Source: Gammaproteobacteria bacterium (lineage in GTDB: Bacteria; Pseudomonadota; Gammaproteobacteria; Nitrosococcales; Methylophagaceae). From it: a stretch of DNA of 8,693 nt. Below are positions 1 through 5,594 of the stretch, in pieces. The notes beneath the pieces were generated by a model. That model was not told the DNA's origin, did not search any database, and saw only the letters and a program-made list of their open reading frames with translations. Where the stretch lies: assembly GCA_003645385.1 (NCBI GenBank), contig QNEY01000062.1, forward strand, positions 1-8,693, in the 5' to 3' direction. The position numbers and the translations under genes are program-made. How positions within the stretch are numbered: position 1 is the first letter of the stretch; every line of letters starts with the position of its first letter.

Positions 1-389
1 CCAATATCGAGTATCTTTCTTCCTGCTAGAGATTGAATATGAGGCAACACGCGATCCCATTTCCAGTCAGATCGCCATTCGGTATCGATATCAATTCCAA
101 ATAGGCTATATGGACCTTTTCGCCATGGATGGAATGTCTTAAGTTGCTCAATAAACTGATCTTTATCAAAGTCAGCTAAATCGTCTACACAGCCAATTTC
201 AACTTTATTTGTAAGTTCAATTTGTGAGGGTAATAGTTTTGGTAGAGCATCTAGTGCAGCTTGCCATTTTTCCATATTGCCATGGCCATTTAAAGCCAGT
301 TTTTCAGGAATAATTTGCTGCAACTGTTGTGACCATCCAGATAAACCCATTGCCTCCAGTTGCTTATACAAACCTTGATATAGACTCAC
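1..389 (-). CDS. cmoB: CmoB, tRNA U34 carboxymethyltransferase (N-terminal part, cut by window edge)
   Basis: CmoB transfers the carboxymethyl group of carboxy-SAM to 5-hydroxyuridine 34 of tRNA, giving cmo5U, which widens wobble decoding. About 129 codons are present. The gene runs off the left edge just as the SAM-binding motif I begins (residues KILDIG). The stretch PWRKGPYSLFGIDIDTEWRS and the following DWKWDRVLPH match my memory of the E. coli protein almost residue for residue. The start is taken as GTG at 389, which overlaps the cmoA stop codon (GTGA). This gives an N-terminus (SLYQGLYKQL...) that lines up with the family. No Shine-Dalgarno sequence stands before it, so translation is probably coupled to cmoA. 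An in-frame ATG 13 codons later has GGAGG only 2 nt upstream, which is too close to be a good start. Family call is secure; the start is likely. Confidence 0.95.
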   Translation of the reverse strand, partial: MSLYQGLYKQLEAMGLSGWSQQLQQIIPEKLALNGHGNMEKWQAALDALPKLLPSQIELTNKVEIGCVDDLADFDKDQFIEQLKTFHPWRKGPYSLFGIDIDTEWRSDWKWDRVLPHIQSLAGRKILDI

Positions 390-1117
390 TTAACAGCAAC
401 CAATGAAACAAAATTAAAACACTGAAACCAGACATCACTAAAAGCAAACCCAGCATCTTTCAATCGTTGCTGGTGTGTAGCTATCATTTCTGGAATCAAC
501 ACATTTTCTAAAGCAGAACGCTTCTGACTGATTTCCATATCACTGTAGCCATTAGCACGCTTGAAGTCATGGTGAGAATCAACATGAAAGTCTTGCCGAG
601 CTTCTTCATCAAATGCAACTTTCTCTGACAATATCAAGACACAGCCATGGTTTAAGCCTTCATAGATACGCTTAATCAATGTTAAACGCTGTTCAAGTGG
701 AATAAATTGCAATGTAAAATTCATAACTACGACTGAAGCATTTTCAATTGCTACATCTTGGATATCAGCACAAACCAGTTTCACAGGGATTGTTGAAGAT
801 TGATCAGATTTTAATAGTTGTTGACCTCGTTCAATCATTGCAGGCGAATTATCTATCGCAATAATGTCACAACCTGGTTGATTGATTCGTTGGCGCATTG
901 ATAAGGTCACAGCTCCCAAAGAACAGCCTAAATCATAACAATGAGTATTCGCTTGTGCATATTTAGCAGCTAAAACTCCAATTGTTGAAATTAAGGTGCC
1001 ATAACCGGGTACTGAACGTTGAATCATGTCAGGAAAGACATCAACTACTCTCTCGTCAAAACGAAAATCAAGTATCTCATTTAACGGTGATGCGTAAATA
1101 TCATCTGATTTACGCAT
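386..1117 (-). CDS. cmoA: CmoA, carboxy-S-adenosyl-L-methionine synthase
   Basis: CmoA makes carboxy-SAM from SAM and prephenate, the donor used by CmoB. The protein is 243 residues from the chosen start, close to the family length of about 247. It has a Rossmann methyltransferase fold: motif I YDLGCSLGAVTL at about 61-72, the acidic loop IAIDNSPAMIER at 86-97, ADIQDVAIENA at 117-127 and NFTLQF at 133-138. The conserved HHDFKRANGYS at 182-192 and EISQKR at 195-200 follow; the arginine in that last motif is, from family knowledge, expected to hold the extra carboxylate. The start at 1117 gives 19 residues before FDERV, as in E. coli, and overlaps the tsaB stop by 8 nt. A longer frame begins at an ATG at 1147 and adds ten residues rich in Lys and Arg, which I think are not translated. 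The overlap with tsaB implies one transcript. Confidence 0.96.
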   Translation of the reverse strand: MRKSDDIYASPLNEILDFRFDERVVDVFPDMIQRSVPGYGTLISTIGVLAAKYAQANTHCYDLGCSLGAVTLSMRQRINQPGCDIIAIDNSPAMIERGQQLLKSDQSSTIPVKLVCADIQDVAIENASVVVMNFTLQFIPLEQRLTLIKRIYEGLNHGCVLILSEKVAFDEEARQDFHVDSHHDFKRANGYSDMEISQKRSALENVLIPEMIATHQQRLKDAGFAFSDVWFQCFNFVSLVAVK

Positions 1118-1802
1118 TTTTTTGTTGGCCCTTTTTCTTAGCGACATTGTTTCTCAAATAAACTGGAAGCGCCTTTTCTGCAGATATCATTCGTCCACAT
1201 TCCGCTTCAAACTGAGCCAGTTTTATTATATCCCTTGCTCGAGGATAGCAATCGATAACGACTTGTGTCAGGTTGTCAGAGAACTGTTCACGTAATAATG
1301 TTTCATATTCGCCCCACCCTGTACCTGCCCCTATCCAGGGTTGATCATTTTCAGGTTTGAATTGTTCAGGAGGGCAAACTCTTTCCTCGTTGACTATGTT
1401 TACAAACCCATCTTCACGATGATAACTGGCACAGTATATTTCTCCCATCCGTGCATCCATTGCCACTGCAATATGACTGCTATCAAATCTATCACTTGCA
1501 CCCTGAGCTACTGCCGCTAAAGAAGAAACAGGAATCACCGGTATATCACGAGCAAATGCAACACCTTGAGTTACTCCGACACAGACTCGAACACCCGTAA
1601 AAGAGCCTGGTCCACGACCAAATGCGATAGCATCAATAGCTGAAATACTTGTACCTGCCTCCTTGAAAAGTTGATCCATCATCCCCAATATAAGTTCGGA
1701 ATGACCACGTTGGGTATTTTCCACTCGTTCAATTATCTCCCCTTTATACAACAGAGCGGCAGAACAAAATTCAGTACAGGTATCTAAAGCGAGAATATTC
1801 AT
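1110..1802 (-). CDS. tsaB: TsaB, tRNA threonylcarbamoyladenosine biosynthesis protein
   Basis: TsaB is the non-catalytic partner that holds TsaD and TsaE in the complex that transfers threonylcarbamoyl to A37 of ANN-decoding tRNAs (t6A). The protein is 230 residues, the normal length for the family. The ASKHA-type N-terminus ILALDTCTEFCSAAL, RGHSE at 32-36, the family signature FGRGPGSFTGVR at 61-72, DARMGEIY at 116-123 and the C-terminal PVYLRNNVA are all present. Upstream of the ATG at 1802 I see no Shine-Dalgarno sequence (the bases before it are TTTTATTACCAA). It is the first gene of a three-gene tRNA-modification operon with cmoA and cmoB, and it is divergent from the small plus-strand genes at 1879. 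Confidence 0.96.
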   Translation of the reverse strand: MNILALDTCTEFCSAALLYKGEIIERVENTQRGHSELILGMMDQLFKEAGTSISAIDAIAFGRGPGSFTGVRVCVGVTQGVAFARDIPVIPVSSLAAVAQGASDRFDSSHIAVAMDARMGEIYCASYHREDGFVNIVNEERVCPPEQFKPENDQPWIGAGTGWGEYETLLREQFSDNLTQVVIDCYPRARDIIKLAQFEAECGRMISAEKALPVYLRNNVAKKKGQQKNA

Positions 1803-1819
1803 TTGGTAATAAAAGTGTC

Positions 1820-1843
1820 AATTAGCTTTCAAAAACGCTAATT
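1820..1843. repeat. Inverted repeat AATTAGC-N10-GCTAATT, possible operator
   Basis: Two perfect 7-bp arms, AATTAGC at 1820-1826 and GCTAATT at 1837-1843, are separated by 10 nt. The arm centres are 17 bp apart, between one and two helical turns. The right arm runs up to the palindromic -10 element, and the left arm covers the plus-strand -35 zone. A dimeric repressor bound here could control the plus-strand genes, tsaB, or both. The arms are AT-rich, so chance occurrence in an AT-rich gap is possible. Confidence 0.35.
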
Positions 1844-1865
1844 ATAATGCAAACCATCAACTAAG

Positions 1866-1871
1866 AAGGAG
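1866..1871 (+). promoter_or_regulatory. Strong ribosome binding site of the 40-codon ORF
   Basis: AAGGAG, a near-complete anti-16S complement, lies 7 nt before the ATG at 1879. It is the best Shine-Dalgarno sequence in the window and is the main reason to treat the short ORF after it as a real gene. Confidence 0.8.
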
Positions 1872-1878
1872 AAAATCA

Positions 1879-2001
1879 ATGGGATACATCATTGACGTTA
1901 TTTACGCCATCCGTGAAATCATTAAGTTGTCCTTTATGGTTATCACATCACCGATGGGTATTATTGCTAGTCTGTTATTATTGGATAACAATAGTTTATA
2001 G
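1879..2001 (+). CDS. Small hydrophobic protein, 40 residues, unrecognised
   Basis: I do not recognise this protein. The ATG at 1879 follows AAGGAG with 7-nt spacing. The frame stays open for 40 codons to TAG at 1999-2001, and the G of that stop is the first base of the GGAG site of the next gene. The N-terminal part (YIIDVIYAIREIIKL) could be an amphipathic helix. A mostly apolar stretch from about residue 14 to 35 (containing FMVITSPMGIIASLLLL) is long enough to cross the membrane once, with an interior Pro-Met-Gly break. The tail is DNNSL. There is no signal-peptidase site. The gene is probably cotranscribed with the TPR-like gene 10 nt downstream and shares the divergent promoter with tsaB. 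A small membrane protein or a translated leader that sets expression of the next gene are both possible. The strong start signal favours translation; function is unknown. Confidence 0.65.
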   Translation: MGYIIDVIYAIREIIKLSFMVITSPMGIIASLLLLDNNSL

Positions 2002-2011
2002 GAGTTCACTG

Positions 2012-2266
2012 ATGGCAGCTGAACATATTCAAGCGCTTAATCTGGTAGCACACGGTGATTGGGATGGTGCTCATAATCTAATCCAGGATTGCCACGATGA
2101 ACTGGCTTGTTTGATACATGGCTATTTGCATCGAGAAGAAGGTGATCTGGGAAATGCCAGCTATTGGTACAGTCGTGTTGGACAAGATGTTCCTGAAAAC
2201 ACCTTGGAAGAAGAGTTTGATCGATTACATCAACTAGCAGATAACGACAATCAGACTAATTGGTAA
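2012..2266 (+). CDS. Small TPR-like hypothetical protein, 84 residues
   Basis: This is a soluble, acidic 84-residue protein with no signal peptide. It looks like a widespread bacterial family of small uncharacterised proteins. The conserved features I recall are HGDWDGAHNL at about 14-23 and a helix-turn-helix block with HREEGDLGNASYWYSRVG at 40-57, which reads like a single tetratricopeptide repeat (G-D-x-x-N-A-x-Y-W-Y spacing). A protein-binding role is plausible, but no function is known to me. The start at 2012 is chosen because GGAG at 2001-2004 lies 7 nt upstream and the family begins near here. The same frame is open back to an ATG at 1892, but that 40-residue extension overlaps the upstream small ORF and lacks its own ribosome binding site. 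The stop at 2264-2266 directly abuts the stop of convergent ygiQ. Confidence 0.85.
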   Translation: MAAEHIQALNLVAHGDWDGAHNLIQDCHDELACLIHGYLHREEGDLGNASYWYSRVGQDVPENTLEEEFDRLHQLADNDNQTNW

Positions 2267-4462
2267 TTAACGACGTTTTTTCCGTACTGGCCTAGATGCT
2301 TTCCTGTCATGTTGTGTACGGAAAGTCTTACCTTTTTGTGATAACTTATTGCCCGTAGACCGGTTAAATTTACCACTAACCCGCCTACCTTCACCCTTCT
2401 CGCCCGTTCCTGCAGGTTGCCATGTAGGAACCAAGTGCTTCTTACCATTTCCGATTAAATCAGCCCGTCCCATTTTTTGTAATGCATCACGTAACATTGG
2501 CCAGTTTTCAGGATCGTGATAACGTAAAAATGCCTTATGCAAACGTCTGACTTTAATACCTTTAGGAACAGGAATATCTCCACCCTTTCGTCTCACTTTA
2601 TGTAAGGTGCTTTTGCCAGAATGGTACATGGCAGTAGCGGCAGACATAGGTGATGGTAAATAAGCCTGAACTTGATCAGCACGAAAACCATTGCGTTTTA
2701 ACCAAATTGCCAAGTTCAACATATCTTTATCCGTAGTACCCGGATGGGCGGCGATAAAATATGGAATTAAATACTGCTCTTTACCAGCCGCTTTGGAGTA
2801 CTTATCAAACATAGCTTTGAATTTGTCATAAGTACCTATCCCTGGTTTCATCATCTGATCAAGCGGCCCATCTTCTGTATGTTCAGGAGCAATTTTCAAA
2901 TAGCCACCGACATGATGAGTTACCAGTTCTTTAACGTATTCCGGTGACAATACTGCTAAGTCATAACGTAAACCAGAGGCAATCAAGATCTTCTTGACAC
3001 CCGGTAATGCCCGTGCACGACGATAAAGATTGACTAATGGAGTGTGGTCAGTACCAAGATTCTTACAAATACTAGGGAAAACACACGATAAACGTCGGCA
3101 ACTTGCTTCAATTTCTTTGCTCTTGCATGCAAGTCGATACATATTTGCAGTAGGTCCACCCAAATCCGATATCACACCCGTAAAGCCCGGCGTAGTATCA
3201 CGAATGGCTTCAACTTCCTTAATGATTGAGTCTTCCGAACGACTTTGAATAATTCGACCTTCATGCTCAGTGATTGAGCAGAAAGTACAGCCTCCAAAAC
3301 AGCCACGCATAATATTGACCGAGAACCGGATCATTTCATAGGCAGGAATAGCATTGTCACCATATTGCTTATGGGCAACACGACTGTATGGTAAATCAAA
3401 TACACCATCCATTTCTGCTGTTGTTAATGGAATTGGTGGTGGATTCAACCACACATCACGTTCACCATGCTGCTGTACTAATGCCAAGGCATTACCTGGA
3501 TTCGTTTCCAAATGTAAAATTCGTGAAGTATGAGCATAAAGTACCGAATCACTACGTACGTCTTGATAGGCTGGTAATCGGATTACACTTTTTGATGAAT
3601 CCTTCGGCATCACTTTATGAAAGCGAATAATATTTGTCTTCGTGTCGCTCGTTTTTTTATCTTGCTCAGTTTCAGCTTTTTGTGTCTCACAACTAGCTTC
3701 AGTTTGCACCGCATAAGGATCAATGGGGGGATTAACTTTACCCGGTATATCAACACTGGTTGAATCTTTCTCCCACCAACCTTCACGTTGACCATGTTTG
3801 GTAATAAATGCTGTACCACGGATATCTGTTAACTCTGCAACTGGCTCACCTTGAGCTAAACGATGAGCAATTTCTACAACCTGACGTTCACCATTACCAT
3901 AAACCAGCAAGTCAGCTTTAGCATCCATAATCACACTACGACGTACTTTTTCAGACCAATAATCAAAATGTGCGATACGACGTAGACTGGCCTCAATACC
4001 ACCGATGACGATTGGAACACCTTTATATGCTTCTCGACAACGTTGACTATATGGCACAACACAACGGTCAGGTCTTTTCCCCCCTTCACCACCGGCAGTA
4101 TAGGCATCATTGCTTCGAATTCGACGATCCGAGGTATAGCGATTTACCATTGAATCCATATTGCCACCGGTAACCCCAAAAAATATATTAGGTTTACCTA
4201 GTTGCTTGAAGTCATCAGCACTCATCCAATCTGGTTGGGAAATGATACCGACTCGGAAACCTTGAGCTTCCAACAATCTGCCAATTAAAGCCATACCAAA
4301 ACTGGGATGGTCAACATAGGCATCACCAGTCACTAGGATAATGTCACATGAATCCCAGCCGAGATCATCCATTTCCTCTCTAGTCATCGGCAACTGCGGC
4401 GCTATACCAAAGCGGTGTGCCCAGAACTTACGATGGGAAAAAATATCAGCTTCGGTTTGCAT
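2267..4462 (-). CDS. ygiQ: YgiQ family radical SAM protein (UPF0313)
   Basis: This large radical SAM enzyme of unknown reaction has 731 residues, close to the E. coli YgiQ length. The N-terminal domain has LVTGDAYVDHPSFG at about 43-56, GVTGGNMDSMVNRY at 96-109 and GGIEASLRRIAHFDYWS at 154-170. The [4Fe-4S]/SAM motif CxxxCxxC is Cys388, Cys392 and Cys395 in NIMRGCFGGCTFCSITEHEG. Downstream are GVISDLGGPTANMYR and HHVGGYLKIAPEHTEDGPL, both family hallmarks. A charged, low-complexity linker at about 250-292 and a strongly basic tail over roughly the last 34 residues are variable in the family. The basic tail could touch nucleic acid, but that is inference. Transcription probably starts from its own promoter at 4500-4528. 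GAGG 4 nt before the ATG is the likely ribosome binding site. It is convergent with the small TPR-like gene, with no spacer. Confidence 0.96.
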   Translation of the reverse strand: MQTEADIFSHRKFWAHRFGIAPQLPMTREEMDDLGWDSCDIILVTGDAYVDHPSFGMALIGRLLEAQGFRVGIISQPDWMSADDFKQLGKPNIFFGVTGGNMDSMVNRYTSDRRIRSNDAYTAGGEGGKRPDRCVVPYSQRCREAYKGVPIVIGGIEASLRRIAHFDYWSEKVRRSVIMDAKADLLVYGNGERQVVEIAHRLAQGEPVAELTDIRGTAFITKHGQREGWWEKDSTSVDIPGKVNPPIDPYAVQTEASCETQKAETEQDKKTSDTKTNIIRFHKVMPKDSSKSVIRLPAYQDVRSDSVLYAHTSRILHLETNPGNALALVQQHGERDVWLNPPPIPLTTAEMDGVFDLPYSRVAHKQYGDNAIPAYEMIRFSVNIMRGCFGGCTFCSITEHEGRIIQSRSEDSIIKEVEAIRDTTPGFTGVISDLGGPTANMYRLACKSKEIEASCRRLSCVFPSICKNLGTDHTPLVNLYRRARALPGVKKILIASGLRYDLAVLSPEYVKELVTHHVGGYLKIAPEHTEDGPLDQMMKPGIGTYDKFKAMFDKYSKAAGKEQYLIPYFIAAHPGTTDKDMLNLAIWLKRNGFRADQVQAYLPSPMSAATAMYHSGKSTLHKVRRKGGDIPVPKGIKVRRLHKAFLRYHDPENWPMLRDALQKMGRADLIGNGKKHLVPTWQPAGTGEKGEGRRVSGKFNRSTGNKLSQKGKTFRTQHDRKASRPVRKKRR

Positions 4463-4499
4463 AAAACCTCGGGGAATACTTGCAGTTAATTAACAAGTT

Positions 4500-4528
4500 A
4501 TTGTATCAAACCAATGAATATCCGACAA
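4500..4528 (-). promoter_or_regulatory. Predicted sigma-70 promoter of ygiQ
   Basis: On the minus strand, TTGTCG (4528-4523, 4 of 6 matches to the -35) is followed after exactly 17 bp by TACAAT (4505-4500, 5 of 6 matches to the -10). TG stands one base before the -10, making it an extended -10. The predicted start lies about 25-30 nt upstream of the ygiQ ATG. The initially transcribed region holds the perfect palindrome GTTAATTAAC at about 4485-4494, flanked by ACTTG and CAAG, which might be an operator. This is the best-formed promoter in the window. Confidence 0.65.
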
Positions 4529-4590
4529 AAATAATCAAGAATTACTGCTAATTATGTAATACGTTGTGAGTGTAACTAACCTCGTCGTTC

Positions 4591-5157
4591 TTAATCGATG
4601 ATACTTATCGGAGTACCAACATCAATATAATGATTCAATTCTTCGATCTCATGATTCCGCATTGCAATGCAACCTTGCGTCCAATCAGAAATTTGATGAA
4701 TTTCCACCTTATCTTGTGTTTCATTGCCTATACCATGAATACCAATCGCTCCCCCTAAAGATGTATTTTGAGGGGGTAAATTCCCAAAAGTGTGAGCATC
4801 CAGAATTGCCTGATATTGCTTCCTGGAAATAGAATGGTTTTTATATGCTCGTTTGGCATCTTCCATATTGGGGTAGTTAAGTTGCATGAACATGTGGAAA
4901 CGATTGCTATCACGTATTTTACTAATACGATATTTACCTTTTGGTGTGGTGTGGTCACCCGATCTGAGTTTTGCCTTTTTGCCACCGCTACCAAATGCAA
5001 CTTTAAAGGTGCGTACGTTAACACCATCCTTTTTAACTGCTAACTGATGCTTAGACCTCGAAATTACCAGCTCAACATTGTCGCCAGCATTAGCAGGGAC
5101 AAATGCTGTACTCAAAGCAGCAAAAACAACAACTAGATGTATTAGAATTCGATTCAT
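4591..5157 (-). CDS. Exported L,D-transpeptidase (YkuD) family protein
   Basis: This is a 188-residue periplasmic enzyme of the YkuD fold, expected to cross-link peptidoglycan stems or attach to them with a catalytic cysteine. Residues 1-24 form a signal peptide: a short basic start, the hydrophobic run ILIHLVVVFAAL and a PANA cleavage site before Gly25. The mature part opens with ELVISRSKHQLAVKKDG (the usual substrate-side beta strands), then TPKGKYRISK at 71-80. The catalytic region has AIGIHGIG (His141) and WTQGCIAMRN (Cys163). Most relatives carry S-x-G-C-(I/V)-R before the end of this motif. Here it is TQGCIAM, a mild deviation that still keeps Cys and Gly. It is the last gene of the five-gene operon and overlaps the CBS gene by 4 nt (ATGA). 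I cannot tell cross-linking from lipoprotein-attaching subtypes. Confidence 0.9.
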   Translation of the reverse strand: MNRILIHLVVVFAALSTAFVPANAGDNVELVISRSKHQLAVKKDGVNVRTFKVAFGSGGKKAKLRSGDHTTPKGKYRISKIRDSNRFHMFMQLNYPNMEDAKRAYKNHSISRKQYQAILDAHTFGNLPPQNTSLGGAIGIHGIGNETQDKVEIHQISDWTQGCIAMRNHEIEELNHYIDVGTPISIID

Positions 5158-5594
5158 TTTAAACTTTCTGCAACTAATTCTCTAAGCTTAATGGAGCCTA
5201 ACAGGCTATTATCTTCTGCCAACACGATAAGTGTATCAATATCTCGTTCTAATTGCCGGTGAATAACTTCACACAATGATTCTTCAATGCGTGCGTATGC
5301 AAAATGAGGATCCATCACCTCCTCAGCCGTAGGATCAATAATACGTGAAAATAGCTGTCTATGCGTATGTATCGGCCGGTGTTCTGACAACAAATAATTG
5401 GTCATTTTACCAAAACCCAGGTGTCCTATTACTTCTTTATTATCGTTCAAAATATAGGCATCTCGACTATTATTATCTAATAGTAGTTGTGCAACTTCAG
5501 CCATCGAGGCATTGGCAGCAACAATTACAGCAGTTTCTGGATGACTTGCCAACCAATCAGATACTGTAATATCAGAAAAATCCACTTTGGTCAT
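5154..5594 (-). CDS. Stand-alone CBS-pair protein
   Basis: This 146-residue cytoplasmic protein consists of little more than two CBS motifs. The first is at about 10-70 (VSDWLASHPETAVIVAANAS followed by a helix, then RDAYILNDNKEVIGHLGF). The second is at about 90-143 (AEEVMDPHFAYARIEESLCE, then IDTLIVLAEDNSLLGSIKLREL). Paired CBS motifs form a Bateman domain that usually binds adenosine nucleotides or SAM and regulates a partner. A GAGG Shine-Dalgarno site lies 7 nt before the ATG. It overlaps the antiporter gene upstream by 4 nt (ATGA) and the transpeptidase gene downstream by 4 nt. The context suggests it senses energy or ion state for the antiporter; that is inference. The nucleotide bound cannot be read from the sequence. 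Confidence 0.88.
   Translation of the reverse strand: MTKVDFSDITVSDWLASHPETAVIVAANASMAEVAQLLLDNNSRDAYILNDNKEVIGHLGFGKMTNYLLSEHRPIHTHRQLFSRIIDPTAEEVMDPHFAYARIEESLCEVIHRQLERDIDTLIVLAEDNSLLGSIKLRELVAESLK

Larger units (their letters stand above)
1803..1878. promoter_or_regulatory. Divergent promoter region between tsaB and the small ORF at 1879
   Basis: This 76-bp gap separates genes pointing away from each other, so it should contain promoters for both. ATTATAAT at 1841-1848 is its own reverse complement, so a perfect TATAAT -10 hexamer can be read on either strand: 1843-1848 on the plus strand and 1846-1841 on the minus strand. I find no convincing -35 at the right distance on either strand. 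TTGACA occurs on the minus strand at 1821-1816, but the matching -10 would fall inside tsaB. The plus-strand -10 would leave a leader of about 25 nt before the small ORF. Inference from sequence only. Confidence 0.5.

Noticed and set aside
1118..1147. Upstream ATG of cmoA adding ten Lys/Arg-rich residues
   Set aside because: The extension overlaps coding tsaB by 38 nt and makes the protein start ten residues before the family N-terminus. The ATG at 1117 fits the family length.
1816..1821. TTGACA on the minus strand as the -35 of tsaB
   Set aside because: A -10 at 17 bp would fall inside the tsaB coding start, so the transcript would lack the start codon.
1892..2011. N-terminal extension of the TPR-like protein from an ATG at 1892
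   Set aside because: It has no ribosome binding site, overlaps the better supported ORF at 1879-2001, and the ATG at 2012 has GGAG at the right distance and fits the family start.
3030..3248. Plus-strand open frame of 72 codons inside ygiQ
   Set aside because: It lies entirely antisense to a well-conserved part of ygiQ, has no ribosome binding site and shows no protein-like pattern.
3388..3630. Plus-strand open frame of 80 codons inside ygiQ
   Set aside because: It is antisense to the region around the ygiQ linker and radical SAM entry; it looks like a chance opening in AT-rich DNA.
4541..4558. ATTAC...GTAAT repeat as a terminator of the five-gene operon
   Set aside because: The 5-bp AT-only stem is too weak and no clean T-run follows, so I do not call an intrinsic terminator.
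4755..5043. Open frames on both strands within the L,D-transpeptidase gene
   Set aside because: They overlap a gene with signal peptide and catalytic motifs, and their translations lack any recognisable composition or start signal.
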